Under the pieces are notes generated by a model that was not told where the DNA came from, ran no database searches, and saw only the letters and a program-made list of their open reading frames with translations. Positions 47,863 through 56,154 of a stretch of DNA of 64,000 bases are shown piece by piece; the stretch's first letter is position 1; the number at the start of each line of letters is the position of its first letter. The stretch is from Streptomyces zhaozhouensis (lineage in GTDB: Bacteria > Actinomycetota > Actinomycetes > Streptomycetales > Streptomycetaceae), in contig NZ_OCNE01000007.1 in NCBI RefSeq assembly GCF_900230195.1, positions 124,001 through 188,000 on the forward strand. Reading direction: 5' to 3'. The position numbers were made by a program, and so were the translations under genes.

Positions 47863-48140
47863 TCAGCCGTTCAGGCGGGACAGCAGGGCGGACAGACCGC
47901 GGGCCCCGGACAGGCCCCGCTCGGTGAGGTTGCCCGGGGCGGTGCCAGCGTCGAGTACGGTTCCGGGCGAACAGTTCCCTCCTGCGGCACACCGGTCAGC
48001 GCTTCGAGAGAGGCCGGGCGGCGGGCCCACACATGCAGAAGAAACTCGGCCCCGGCGACCGCCCGGGCCCTGGGCAGGCCCATCGCCCAGCCCGATGAAC
48101 CCGACGACGGGAGTGCCCTGGGTGCTCGTGTTTCGCTCAT
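47863..48140 (-). pseudogene. Broken NAD(P)-dependent oxidoreductase (6PGDH/HIBADH type)
   Basis: From ATG 48140 one frame gives PVVGFIGLGD, and after a one-base shift LPRARAVAGAEFLLHVWARR and PASLEALTG. This is the NAD-binding start of 3-hydroxyisobutyrate-dehydrogenase-like enzymes. About 200 residues are then missing, and a tail TVLDAGTAPGNLTERGLSGA and RGLSALLSRLNG ends at TGA 47863-47865. So there is at least one frameshift and one large deletion. Confidence 0.7.
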
Positions 48141-48186
48141 GCAGTCAGCATGTGCACCATTCAGATCATTAGGTAGTGGACCCGTC

Positions 48187-48228
48187 TTCCTGGGACTATC
48201 AGTACCAGGAAAGGTAAAGACAACCTTT
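48187..48228. promoter_or_regulatory. Two inverted repeats upstream of the XRE gene
   Basis: TTCCTGG/CCAGGAA (48187-48193, 48205-48211) and AAAGGT/ACCTTT (48210-48215, 48223-48228) lie between the broken oxidoreductase operon and the XRE gene. Both are plausible operators for the XRE regulator. Confidence 0.45.
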
Positions 48229-48242
48229 GCCACACTGGCGGC

Positions 48243-49073
48243 ATGTCCTCAACCGAACTCGGCGAAGCCCTGCACGCCTGGCGCGACCGCGTCACCCCTG
48301 AGCAGGCCGGCCTTCCCGCAGGTGGCCGCAGACGCGCACCGGGGCTGCGGCGCGAAGAACTCTCCCACCTTGCCGGGATCTCCGCCGACTACATCGTCCG
48401 CCTCGAACAGGGGCGCGCCACCAACCCCTCGCCCCAGATCATCGAAGCCCTCGCCCGCGCCCTGCGCCTGGGGAGCGGCGAACGTGAACACCTCTTCCGC
48501 CTCGCCGGACTCGCCGTCCTCGGCCCCGGCACGGTCCCCCGCCACATCACCCCCGGTGTCCACCGCATCCTCGATCGCCTGCGCGACACCCCCGTTGCAG
48601 TCTACGACGCCACCTGGACCCAGCTCCTCTCCAATCCCCTCTACACCGCCCTCATAGGAGAGTGGACCGGCCCCGACCTCAACGCGGCCTGGCGAGCCTT
48701 CGTCACCTCCACCACCCGCGTACGCCACACCCCTGAATCCAACGGTGCCCTCCAGCAGCTCCTCGCCGCCGACCTCCGCCGCACCGGCGCTCTCTACCCG
48801 GACGACGCCGCGCTCACCGACCTGATCACCCAGCTCCGACGGCGAAGCGCCCGCTTCGCCGACCTCTGGGACACCGGCACCACCGCCGAGCACCAGTCGA
48901 ACCGCAAAACCATCGACCACCCCACCGTCGGCACCCTCACCCTGGACTGCGACGTCCTCCACGTCGCGGGCAATCACCTGCGCATCATGGCCTACACGGC
49001 CGAACCCGGCACCGAAGACGCCGAACGCCTCGCCCTGCTCTCCGTTCTGGGAACTCAGACACTCAGCGGCTGA
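48243..49073 (+). CDS. XRE regulator with MmyB-like ligand domain
   Basis: This 276-residue regulator has an XRE helix-turn-helix (GLRREELSHLAGISADYIVRL, then EQGRATNPSPQ) and the MmyB-like PAS-fold domain (VAVYDATWTQLLSNPLYTAL; later HPTVGTLTLDCDVLHVAG). In this widespread family the regulator typically represses a divergent oxidoreductase gene in response to a small ligand. Here the divergent operon has decayed. No ribosome binding site is visible before the ATG at 48243. Confidence 0.9.
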   Translation: MSSTELGEALHAWRDRVTPEQAGLPAGGRRRAPGLRREELSHLAGISADYIVRLEQGRATNPSPQIIEALARALRLGSGEREHLFRLAGLAVLGPGTVPRHITPGVHRILDRLRDTPVAVYDATWTQLLSNPLYTALIGEWTGPDLNAAWRAFVTSTTRVRHTPESNGALQQLLAADLRRTGALYPDDAALTDLITQLRRRSARFADLWDTGTTAEHQSNRKTIDHPTVGTLTLDCDVLHVAGNHLRIMAYTAEPGTEDAERLALLSVLGTQTLSG

Positions 49074-49482
49074 GACCCGCACGGCACCACATGCTCCCCG
49101 AGACCGCCCCCCTGTCGGCAAACGAACGATCGAGTGCCCCTCGGCGCACTCCAGCACAATCCGCGAGCGCCGGGCCAGAGCCTGGGCCGTCGAACGACGA
49201 CGCAGCCAGCCCTCCAGCACGGCCCGCTGGGCTCGGCGTTCACCTCCGCCGTGTCGACGTCAGGTCCGCGGCCTGCTGATGGGACAGCAGGCTGGCGACG
49301 GCCTGGACAGTGTCGCTCATGTACTCGCGGCGGCCCAGGTGGCGGGCCAGGGCTCGCCAGCGACGAGCGTTGACCTCGAATACTTTCCGATCCGTGGAAC
49401 AGGTCAACGAGTGAACCCAGCAGTCGTCGCATCAAGCGTCGTGCCAGTAAAAGGTCGATCTGTGTGTGGGGCACACGTGGAC
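49074..49482 (-). mobile_element. IS630-family transposase fragment in decayed DNA
   Basis: No intact gene lies here. On the minus strand, about 49243 to 49105, a frame reads RRAQRAVLEGWLRRRSTAQA and LARRSRIVLECAEGHSI, the helix-turn-helix start of IS630-type transposases. The catalytic DDE part is missing. Further upstream on the same strand FEVNARRWRALARHLGRREY is coded-looking but unplaced. Confidence 0.5.
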
Positions 49483-50880
49483 CTATTCAGCATGGCGCGG
49501 ATGAGTGCCGCGACGCGCGAGCGTGCCCACCATGATCAGGAGCAGGCCGCATGCCGCCACGATGCTCCATCCGGGCAGGCTCGCGCCGGCATACTGCTCC
49601 GGCCGTGCGTCCGTGAGCAGGCTTCCGGCAATCGCGATGCCGAGCGCGGTCCCCACTTGCCGTGCCGCCGAGGCGGTGCCGCCTGCGACGCCAGCACGCT
49701 CGGGCGGGAGCCCGCTGACGGCGGTGTTCGTGATCGGCGCGTTCGCGCATCCGATCCCGGAACCGACCAGCAGGTACGCCGCCACCAAGGCGAGGGGCTC
49801 GCCGCTCTCGACAGCGATCAGAAGGCACGCTCCTCCAGCGGCGGGGAGTGCTCCCGCGCCGATCAGCGGTCTCCGGGGGCCGTTTCGACTGACGAGGAGG
49901 CCCGACACCGGCGCGAACACGGTTGCGCCGAGCGCCATCGGCAGGGTCAGCGCGCCGGCGTCGATCGCCGCCCACCCCCATGATTCCCGCACGATTCTCG
50001 TCGTCAGGAGCAGCGTCATGCTGAACGCGACGAACACCGCGACGGCCCCCAGGATCGCGCCCGTGAAGCTCGGTATGCGGAACAAGCCGGGGTCGATCAG
50101 CGGGTCCTGACGTCGCGACTCGACCCGGATGAACACCCAGACCAGCACAACGAGTACCACGATCCCCGAGAGCACCCACCGGTCCTGCCAGCCGCGACCG
50201 GGTCCCTCGATCAGCACTCCCACCGCAATGCCCAGGATCGTGGTGAGCAGCAGTTGGCCGGGGACGTCGAAGCGGCGGACCTTCTCTCCCCGCGTCTCCG
50301 GGACGACGAGCGCGACCAGAACCAGCACGATCAGGACAAGAGGAACGTTGATCCAGAACAGAGCGCGCCAGTCGAACACGGCCAGCAGCACACCCCCCGT
50401 CAGCGGACCCGCCGCCATGCTCAGACCGAACATCGCGCCCCACACCCCGATCGCCCGCGCTCGCTCCCTGGGATCGCGCATCACGTTCACCACGATGGCC
50501 AGGGCCACCGGGCTGAGCATCGAGGCGCCGACTCCCTGAACGGCCCGGGCGACGATGAGCATCGGCAGCGTTCCGGCCACCGCGCACAGCAGCGAGGATG
50601 TCCCGAAGACGCCCAGGCCGATCCGGAGGACCCGCCGCCGGCCGAACCGATCCGCCAGCGCCCCGGCGGTCACGAGCAGACTCGCGAAGACCACGGTGTA
50701 GGCGTCGACCACCCACGACAAAGCGCCCGCGTCGACTCCGAGTTCGGTTCCCATGTGCGTGAGCCCGGTGGTGACGATCGTGGTGTCCAAACCGACGAGG
50801 AACAGTGCCAGAGCGCAGATCACCAGCACCGACCAGCGACGCCCGACTCCCAACGCCGACACGTTCAGTGTTTCTGTCAC
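49483..50880 (-). CDS. MFS efflux transporter, DHA2 (EmrB/QacA) type
   Basis: This 465-residue protein has about 14 hydrophobic segments. LDTTIVTTGL in the first helix, WVVDAYTVVFASLLVTAGAL, ADRFGRRRVL in the first loop and ARAVQGVGASMLSPVALA agree with drug:H+ antiporters of the DHA2 class. The GTG at 50880 has GAGGG upstream. An XRE/cupin regulator is divergent and a strong palindrome lies between them, so export is probably substrate-induced. Codon use is slightly less GC-biased than in the left half of the window, in line with acquisition. Confidence 0.92.
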   Translation of the reverse strand: MTETLNVSALGVGRRWSVLVICALALFLVGLDTTIVTTGLTHMGTELGVDAGALSWVVDAYTVVFASLLVTAGALADRFGRRRVLRIGLGVFGTSSLLCAVAGTLPMLIVARAVQGVGASMLSPVALAIVVNVMRDPRERARAIGVWGAMFGLSMAAGPLTGGVLLAVFDWRALFWINVPLVLIVLVLVALVVPETRGEKVRRFDVPGQLLLTTILGIAVGVLIEGPGRGWQDRWVLSGIVVLVVLVWVFIRVESRRQDPLIDPGLFRIPSFTGAILGAVAVFVAFSMTLLLTTRIVRESWGWAAIDAGALTLPMALGATVFAPVSGLLVSRNGPRRPLIGAGALPAAGGACLLIAVESGEPLALVAAYLLVGSGIGCANAPITNTAVSGLPPERAGVAGGTASAARQVGTALGIAIAGSLLTDARPEQYAGASLPGWSIVAACGLLLIMVGTLARRGTHPRHAE

Positions 50881-50958
50881 GGAACCCTCGCATCCACGAT
50901 CATGTCGGAACTGCTCTCCGGCAATCCTGTTCAGGCGCTAGCATGACGACCTACGCTT

Positions 50959-50975
50959 TTTGCGGAATCCGCAAA
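50959..50975. promoter_or_regulatory. 17-bp palindromic operator
   Basis: TTTGCGGA, A, TCCGCAAA is a perfect palindrome between the MFS gene (start 50880) and the regulator (start 50997). It is the likely binding site of the regulator on the shared promoter. Confidence 0.65.
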
Positions 50976-50996
50976 GCACGGGAATGGGGCTTCCGC

Positions 50997-51572
50997 ATGG
51001 ACGCCGAGACCGCGAAGGTCCTAGCGGCGATCGGCCCTCGTCTGCGGTCGATCAGGGAAGTGCGCGGACGTTCACTCGCCAACGTCGCCGAGGCCAGCGG
51101 CCTCTCGCTCAGCGTGCTGTCCCGGGTGGAGACCGGGCACCGGCAGCCCACGCTCGATGTCCTCATCCCCCTCGCCCGGGAGTACCGCATCGCCCTGGAG
51201 GCGATCATCGCCGCCCCGGCAACAGGAGATCCCCGCCTGCATCTTGAGCCGCGACGGCATGCGGGCGGAGGCGTTATCGTCCCCCTGACCCGGTACCCGG
51301 CGCGAGTGAACGCGTTCAAGCACGTCCTCGGTCCCCGCGAACCACGACTGGTCTCCCACCCGGGGCACGCATGGCTGTACGTGCTCAACGGAACCCTCAG
51401 GCTGATCGTCGGTGCAGACGACCTCACTCTGTCACCGGGCGAGACCGCCGAGTTCGACGCGACGACCCCGCACTGGTTCGGCCCCGAAGACGGCACTTCC
51501 GTGGAAATCCTGCACCTGTTCGGCCCCAACGGGGACCAAGCCGTTCCCCGCCTCGAACACCGGCTCATCTGA
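50997..51572 (+). CDS. XRE-cupin transcriptional regulator
   Basis: This 191-residue regulator joins an XRE helix-turn-helix (LRSIREVRGRSLANVAEASG, then LSLSVLSRVE) to a cupin sensor (HAWLYVLNGTLRLIVGADD, then LSPGETAEFDATTPHWFGP). The ATG at 50997 is preferred over 50943, which would place the palindromic operator inside the gene. It is divergent from, and probably represses, the DHA2 exporter gene. Confidence 0.9.
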   Translation: MDAETAKVLAAIGPRLRSIREVRGRSLANVAEASGLSLSVLSRVETGHRQPTLDVLIPLAREYRIALEAIIAAPATGDPRLHLEPRRHAGGGVIVPLTRYPARVNAFKHVLGPREPRLVSHPGHAWLYVLNGTLRLIVGADDLTLSPGETAEFDATTPHWFGPEDGTSVEILHLFGPNGDQAVPRLEHRLI

Positions 51573-52338
51573 CCGCGCGGGAAGGCGCCATCCGTCCTTC
51601 TCGCCAACCGTCCGGACGCATACACAGCGCCGAACTCGGCGCCGGGCCTTGGGCGCCGGAGGCAGACGCAAACCGGTCTTCGAGGGTGGGGGCCACGTTG
51701 GTGCGCCTGCGGGGACGGCGCCACTCACGACGTACTGGCCCGCTGATTCCGCGTCGACCGTTCCATCGGCACAGATGCGATCAGTGAAGCGCGCCCGTTC
51801 CTGACCGACCGGGGATGCGGTGTCCCGCCTCTGGCCGGCTGCTGCGCTCCCTCGCGGAGATCATCGACCGCCTCGGTACGGACGGCGCCCTGGGATCATC
51901 GACGGCTCCGCGCCCGTGGACTCCCCGAAGCCGTGCTGGCACCCCACCAGGTCAACGCGGCACCGCGGCCCGAGGACCGATAGGCGCTCCACCGGGGCTG
52001 CGGCAGAACGATGCGCACGGCCAATCCCACCAGACGCATACGAACACAGGGACAGTGATCGCGACGGCGTTCCTGGTCATCGGTGGCGAGCCGCGACTGA
52101 CGTTGCTGCACCACGGCCCCACGTCGGGGTACCGGGCAAGACGTTGGCAAACGGACTCGGGTGCACCGGAGAGACGCCCTGCACTTCTTCTGACGTGCGG
52201 TTGGGCCGGGTGGCCACAGGGGCCACATGCGCGCCACGCAACTGCTAAAGGAAATCGAACGGCTCAACCACGACGACAGCGAAGCGGCGGCGGACACCGG
52301 GGCCACCCGGTGAGTGCGGGCCGACTATATTCCCGTTC
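51573..52338. other. 766-bp stretch without a convincing gene
   Basis: No frame here has a recognisable complete domain. One plus-strand frame near 52055 reads TVIATAFLVIGGEPRLTLLH, vaguely NUDIX-like, then loses pattern. A 28-codon frame at 52227-52313 (MRATQLLKEIERLNHDDSEA) is too short to judge. The kinase promoter lies at the right end. Confidence 0.4.
52326..52331 (+). promoter_or_regulatory. -10 element of a leaderless kinase transcript
   Basis: TATATT ends eight bases before the GTG at 52339, so the transcript probably begins at or beside the start codon. No ribosome binding site is present and the -35 is weak. Confidence 0.45.
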
Positions 52339-53727
52339 GTGGACGACGATCACGGGGAACTCCTCGCGGACAGGTACCAGTTGACCAGCCTCCTCGGCCG
52401 GGGCGGGATGGGCGCGGTCTGGCGTGCGTATGACCTGCAGTTGGGGCGGGACGTGGCCGTCAAGGAGCTGCGTCTCCCGGAACATCTGGGAGCCGAGGAG
52501 CGGGCCACCTGGATGGCCCGGCTGGATCGGGAGGCGAGGGCGGCGGCGCGGCTGAAGCATCCGGGGATCGTGACCGTCTACGACCGGATCGCCGGAGTGG
52601 ACGGGCGGCCGTGGATCGTCATGGAGCTGGTGACCGGGGGATCGCTGGACGACCTGCTGCGGCAGGGGCCGCTGTCTCCCGAGCACGTCGCCGAGCTCGG
52701 GCGGCAGGTCGCCGCCGCGCTGAGCACCGCGCATCAGAGGGGGATCACCCATCGGGACATCAAGCCCGCCAACATCCTCATCGAGGACGGGCGGGCCGTC
52801 CTGACCGACTTCGGTATCGCCGGCCTGGAAGGCGACGCCACCCTCACGGCCACCGGCATGATCATGGGAACGCCCGCCTTCATGGCGCCGGAACAGGTGC
52901 GCGGCCTGCCGGCCACCGCCGCGTCCGATCTCTGGTCCCTGGGGGCCACTCTCTACACCGCCGTGGAAGGACGCCCGCCCTTCGCGGGGTCGGCCCCGAG
53001 CGCCGTACTGGTCGCCGTCGTCACGGAGACCCCCGCCCCCGCCGTACGGGCCGGGCCCCTCACTCCCACCCTGGAGGGCCTCCTCCACAAGGAACCGGCC
53101 CAGCGCCTGTCCATGGAACAACTCCTGGCCCAGTTGGACCGGATAGCCGGCCAGCCGCCAGCCCCCCACCCGCTCCCTGCGGACCCGGCCCGATGGCCCA
53201 CCGCCCCTGCACAGCCACCCGCCGTACCATCTCCCCGCATCCCAGCGCGGTCCCCGGCGGCCACGCCCGCGGTGGACCGCCGCCGCCTCTACCGTCGCGT
53301 CACGTGGACCGGTGCGGCCGTCGTCGCCGTCGTGGCGTCCTCGTTCCTGGCCAGGGACTCAGGGGACGCGGAATACCAGGACAACCGCGAGGTGGCCGAA
53401 GCCATGGGCCATCCGCCGGACTTCACGGTGGACGCCAGGATGCGTGGCGGCGGCGACTGGGCACGCGTCGTCTACGCCGGAGGCCCCATCAGCGGCGACC
53501 CCACCCCCGGACAGTGGGACGGCATGGCGGCATGGCTGGAAGGAGCCCCGGGCGTCGAGACGGCCGGCATCCCCAGCACCAACCCCACCTGCATGACGGA
53601 CACGGTCGGATGCGTCTGGGGCATCGACCGCAGAGACGGCTTCAGCGAACCCACCATCCTCAGCGCCACAACCCGGCAACAGGACGGCGAACTCGTCCTC
53701 GAGATCGAAGTCGGGTCCTGGAACTGA
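52339..53727 (+). CDS. Ser/Thr protein kinase, membrane anchored
   Basis: This 462-residue Hanks-type kinase has the glycine loop LLGRGGMGAVW, Lys in VAVKELRL, HRDIKPAN (catalytic Asp about 140), DFGIA (about 157) and APEQVRG. A proline-rich linker leads to one transmembrane helix (about 322-338) and an extracytoplasmic domain of about 120 residues with one cysteine pair, of unknown ligand. Start GTG 52339 lacks a ribosome binding site and is probably leaderless. It stands alone. Confidence 0.92.
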   Translation: MDDDHGELLADRYQLTSLLGRGGMGAVWRAYDLQLGRDVAVKELRLPEHLGAEERATWMARLDREARAAARLKHPGIVTVYDRIAGVDGRPWIVMELVTGGSLDDLLRQGPLSPEHVAELGRQVAAALSTAHQRGITHRDIKPANILIEDGRAVLTDFGIAGLEGDATLTATGMIMGTPAFMAPEQVRGLPATAASDLWSLGATLYTAVEGRPPFAGSAPSAVLVAVVTETPAPAVRAGPLTPTLEGLLHKEPAQRLSMEQLLAQLDRIAGQPPAPHPLPADPARWPTAPAQPPAVPSPRIPARSPAATPAVDRRRLYRRVTWTGAAVVAVVASSFLARDSGDAEYQDNREVAEAMGHPPDFTVDARMRGGGDWARVVYAGGPISGDPTPGQWDGMAAWLEGAPGVETAGIPSTNPTCMTDTVGCVWGIDRRDGFSEPTILSATTRQQDGELVLEIEVGSWN

Positions 53728-53980
53728 ACCAGCGGGGAACGTGCAGAAGGGCAGGGCAGGGTAGGGCATGTGGCCGTCTGGGGCGCCGGCCTGGAGATCG
53801 CGGTGACTGACCGAGGCGCGTGGTAGGCCCTCCCTCGCGGGGATCGGTCGATAGCGCCCGCCCAGCGGAGCGAGCGGCCGAGATCACCGACGAGCAGACG
53901 AAGCCGCTGCAGCGTCCCGCGCTCCCCGGTGCGCAACCTCATCCGAGAACTCGCCCCTGGCTTCGCACCCACCACCAGGG

Positions 53981-54545
53981 TCACCGGAGCGACTCCTCGT
54001 GAAGCAGGTCGTCCCGCCGCTCGGGCGTGGCATGGCGTGGCGGTGGTCCTTGCGAGCCGGCCGGGTACTCCTCCAGCGGCACCAGCCCTCTCTCCCAGGC
54101 GGACAGGACCGGCTCGACGACGTGCCACGCCTCCTCGGCCTCGTCGCCGCGGATGGACAGGGCGGGGTCGCCCCGGAAGACATCCAGCAGCAGACGGCCG
54201 TGGGCCGGCAGATCCGGGGCGTCCATGCGGGCGGTCAACGAGAGTGGGGTGAGGGTTTCGGGACGGGACCCGGTCGCGGTCAGTTCCATGGTCAGGCTCT
54301 CCGGTTCCAGTCCGAAGCGCTGCACGTTGGGAGGGATGTCCTGGTCCTGCCCGAACGGCGGGTGTGGAACGGAGCGGAAGCGCACCGCGACTTCCTTGCG
54401 GTTCCTGCCGAGGGCCTTGCCGCTTCGCAGCCGGAACCGCGGTGCCCGCCCACCGCCAGCTGTCGAGTTCCAAGGTGATCTCGGCGAAGGGCTCGGTCCG
54501 GCGCCGCGGGTCGGCCCCGGCCTCCTCGGCGGGCAGCCTGGGGCG
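53981..54545 (-). pseudogene. zwf: C-terminal remnant of glucose-6-phosphate dehydrogenase
   Basis: Two overlapping minus-strand frames join to make the last third of G6PDH. The first gives [20 protein letters not shown] and [14 protein letters not shown]. After a one-base shift near 54450 the second gives [40 protein letters not shown], and LRLLLDVFRGDPAL-like RGDEAEEAWHVVEPVLSAW with LEEYPAGS. The N-terminal two thirds with the active site are missing. Its upstream end abuts rpsR. Confidence 0.85.
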
Positions 54546-54777
54546 TGGTCGGGTAGGGCAGCAGAGCCATCTCTCTGGCGTTCTTGATGGCCTTGGCCAT
54601 CGCGCGCTGCTGTTGGACGGTGAGCCGGGTGACGCGGCGGCTGCGGATCTTCCCCCGGTCGGAGATGAACCTCCGCAGCAGGTCGGTGTCCTTGTAGTCG
54701 ATGTACGTGATTCCCGCCGCGATCAGCGGGTTGGGGCGGGGCGGGCGTTCCTTGCCTCGTCGGGTCTGCTTGCTCAT
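54292..54777 (-). CDS. rpsR: Ribosomal protein S18 with aberrant C-terminal extension
   Basis: Residues 1-78 are a clear bacterial S18 ([60 protein letters not shown]), of the Cys-free paralogue type made when zinc is scarce. The normal stop after about 78-80 residues is missing. The frame runs on for about 82 residues through the zwf remnant in a frame not used by zwf, to 161 residues. The tail is meaningless sequence, so a deletion has fused the two. Whether the product still enters ribosomes is unclear. Confidence 0.9.
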   Translation of the reverse strand: MSKQTRRGKERPPRPNPLIAAGITYIDYKDTDLLRRFISDRGKIRSRRVTRLTVQQQRAMAKAIKNAREMALLPYPTTPQAARRGGRGRPAAPDRALRRDHLGTRQLAVGGHRGSGCEAARPSAGTARKSRCASAPFHTRRSGRTRTSLPTCSASDWNRRA

Positions 54778-54814
54778 GCTCGATCGCCTCCTCGTCGTGG
54801 TGTGGGGTGCCGGC

Positions 54815-54940
54815 TCACCAGCCGGACTTGGTCACTCCGGGCAGCTCCCCGGCGTGGCCCATCCGGCGCAGGTTGATCCGGGAGAGCCCGAACGCGCGCT
54901 GCGCGACATCTTCCGCTTGGGCACGGCCAACTGAAGTCAT
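54815..54940 (-). pseudogene. rpmF/rpsN fusion scar (L32 start, S14 end)
   Basis: From TTG 54930 one frame reads AVPKRKMSRS, the exact N-terminus of ribosomal protein L32. From about 54892 another frame reads FGLSRINLRRMGHAGELPGV and TKSGW, the C-terminus of S14, ending at TGA 54815. The two join out of frame. An ATG at 54940 (after GAGGAG) reads straight into the S14 piece as 41 residues. A deletion between the two ribosomal genes explains it. Confidence 0.8.
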
Positions 54941-54989
54941 CTCCTCGTGGACGCGGATGGTCAGGGGGCACGGGGGCCCGTGGCCCTTA

Positions 54990-55017
54990 TTGAACATGAT
55001 TGCCGTTTGCGTATAGT
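54990..55017 (+). promoter_or_regulatory. rpmG promoter with candidate Zur box
   Basis: TTGAAC (54990-54995), 16 bases, TATAGT (55012-55017). The start point falls at the rpmG ATG, so the message is probably leaderless. TGAACATGATTGCCG (54991-55005) overlaps the -35 and spacer and matches the actinobacterial Zur motif TGAAAATGATTTTCA at 11 of 15 positions. Confidence 0.6.
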
Positions 55018-55024
55018 AGCCCCC

Positions 55025-55189
55025 ATGGCTCGCAACGACATCCGCCCGGTGATCAAACTCCGCTCCACCGCTGGCAGCGGGTACACCTACGTGACACGCA
55101 AGAACCGCAGGAACGACCCCGACCGTCTCCAGCTGCGCAAGTACGACCCGGTCGTGCGCCGGCACGTGCTTTTCCGCGAGGAGCGGTGA
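55025..55189 (+). CDS. rpmG: Ribosomal protein L33, Cys-free paralogue
   Basis: This 54-residue L33 ([53 protein letters not shown]) lacks the two CxxC zinc motifs of the main form. Such paralogues replace zinc-binding L33 during zinc starvation under Zur control. It is intact and has a good promoter, and lies divergent from the damaged rpsR/rpsN/rpmF group. Confidence 0.95.
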   Translation: MARNDIRPVIKLRSTAGSGYTYVTRKNRRNDPDRLQLRKYDPVVRRHVLFREER

Positions 55190-55318
55190 GTGCCCGGATA
55201 GTGGGCCGATCTTTCGATGAACGTCCCCGCCTGACCGGCACGGTGCTGCGTACGTTGCTACACGACCACGGAGTCAGGGAGTTCCTCCATGCCCCGCCTG
55301 TGTGTCGGGCTACGGGTG

Positions 55319-56053
55319 TCAGCCGGACGGCGTGCTGTTCGTGCCGGTGTTCGGGACGGTGATCCGGCCCGCGCGCAACTCCAGGACTCGGTCGGCCGCT
55401 CGGAGGGTGGCCTCTCGGTGACTTATCAGCAACGTGATCCGGTCGCTCGCGTGTGTGCGCAGCGCGGCGGTCAGTGCGGCCTCCGCGTGCGCGTCGAGAT
55501 GGGCCAGCGTCTCGTCCAGGACCAGCACTCTCGGCTCGACCAGGAGGGCGCGGGCCAGGGCGACCCGGGCGCGTTGCCCGCCCGAGAGACCGGTGCCGCG
55601 TTCCCCGACAGGGGTGTCCAACCCGAGCGGCAGCCCGGCCGCCGAATCCAGCAGCCCGGCCGTATCGGCCGCCGCGCGCAGCCGGCGGGACGGGGCGTCG
55701 GGCGAGGCCAGCGCGATGTTGTCGGCGATGGTCCCGGTCAACAGGTCCACCCGCTGCGGCACCGCGGTCACCAGGGCGCGGAGGTCGGCATCCGCCAGGT
55801 CGCGCAGATCCACCCCGCCCAGGGTGACGCGTCCACTGTCAGGGTCCCACAAGCGCAGGGCCAACTGGACACAGGTCGACTTGCCTCCACCGGAGGGGCC
55901 GGTCAGGGCGACGGTCTCCCCGGGGCGCACGGAGAAGCTGACCTCGGACAGGACCGCGTGCCCCTCGGGCTGGTGACGGAAGGCATTTAGGGTGCCGGTC
56001 GGCGGATGGGTGTGATGTGTCCGGGGCTGTCGCGGCGCCGGGAAAATGGACAT
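55319..56053 (-). CDS. Orphan ABC ATPase domain, truncated transporter
   Basis: This 244-residue protein is a single exporter-type ATPase domain: Walker A GPSGGGKST, signature GLSGGQRARVALARALL, Walker B VLVLDETLAHLD, switch His in LLISHRE. The expected membrane domain is missing; only about 35 unrelated residues precede the ATPase. No permease gene adjoins. It is probably the C-terminal remainder of a fused ABC exporter. A candidate Zur box overlaps its start. Confidence 0.75.
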   Translation of the reverse strand: MSIFPAPRQPRTHHTHPPTGTLNAFRHQPEGHAVLSEVSFSVRPGETVALTGPSGGGKSTCVQLALRLWDPDSGRVTLGGVDLRDLADADLRALVTAVPQRVDLLTGTIADNIALASPDAPSRRLRAAADTAGLLDSAAGLPLGLDTPVGERGTGLSGGQRARVALARALLVEPRVLVLDETLAHLDAHAEAALTAALRTHASDRITLLISHREATLRAADRVLELRAGRITVPNTGTNSTPSG

Positions 56054-56067
56054 GGCAATCATTGTCG
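56053..56067. promoter_or_regulatory. Second candidate Zur box
   Basis: On the minus strand CGACAATGATTGCCA matches TGAAAATGATTTTCA at 11 of 15 and shares ATGATTGCC with the rpmG box. It lies between the ABC ATPase and the Fur-family gene. Confidence 0.55.
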
Positions 56068-56154
56068 TCTACGGTGAGGCGGGTCGATTGGTAGCCAGAT
56101 CCTTCGGGGTGATCCGCCTTGGGGCGCCGACGGAGCGAGCGGCAGTCACACGTC

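Noticed and set aside
52050..52200. NUDIX-like start TVIATAFLVIGGEPRLTLLH
   Set aside because: The pattern is lost after about 25 residues and no NUDIX box follows in any frame.
52227..52313. A 28-codon frame (MRATQLLKEIERLNHD...)
   Set aside because: Plausible amino-acid mix, but no ribosome binding site, family or context to support it.
53740..53980. Possible coding on the minus strand between the kinase and the zwf remnant
   Set aside because: The frame continues from shadows of neighbours and matches no family I know.
55186..55362. Frame starting as GTG-AGT-GCC and overlapping the rpmG stop, as rpmB (L28) would
   Set aside because: After three residues it does not resemble L28; only a weak LTGT match remains. 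It may be a remnant but cannot be supported.
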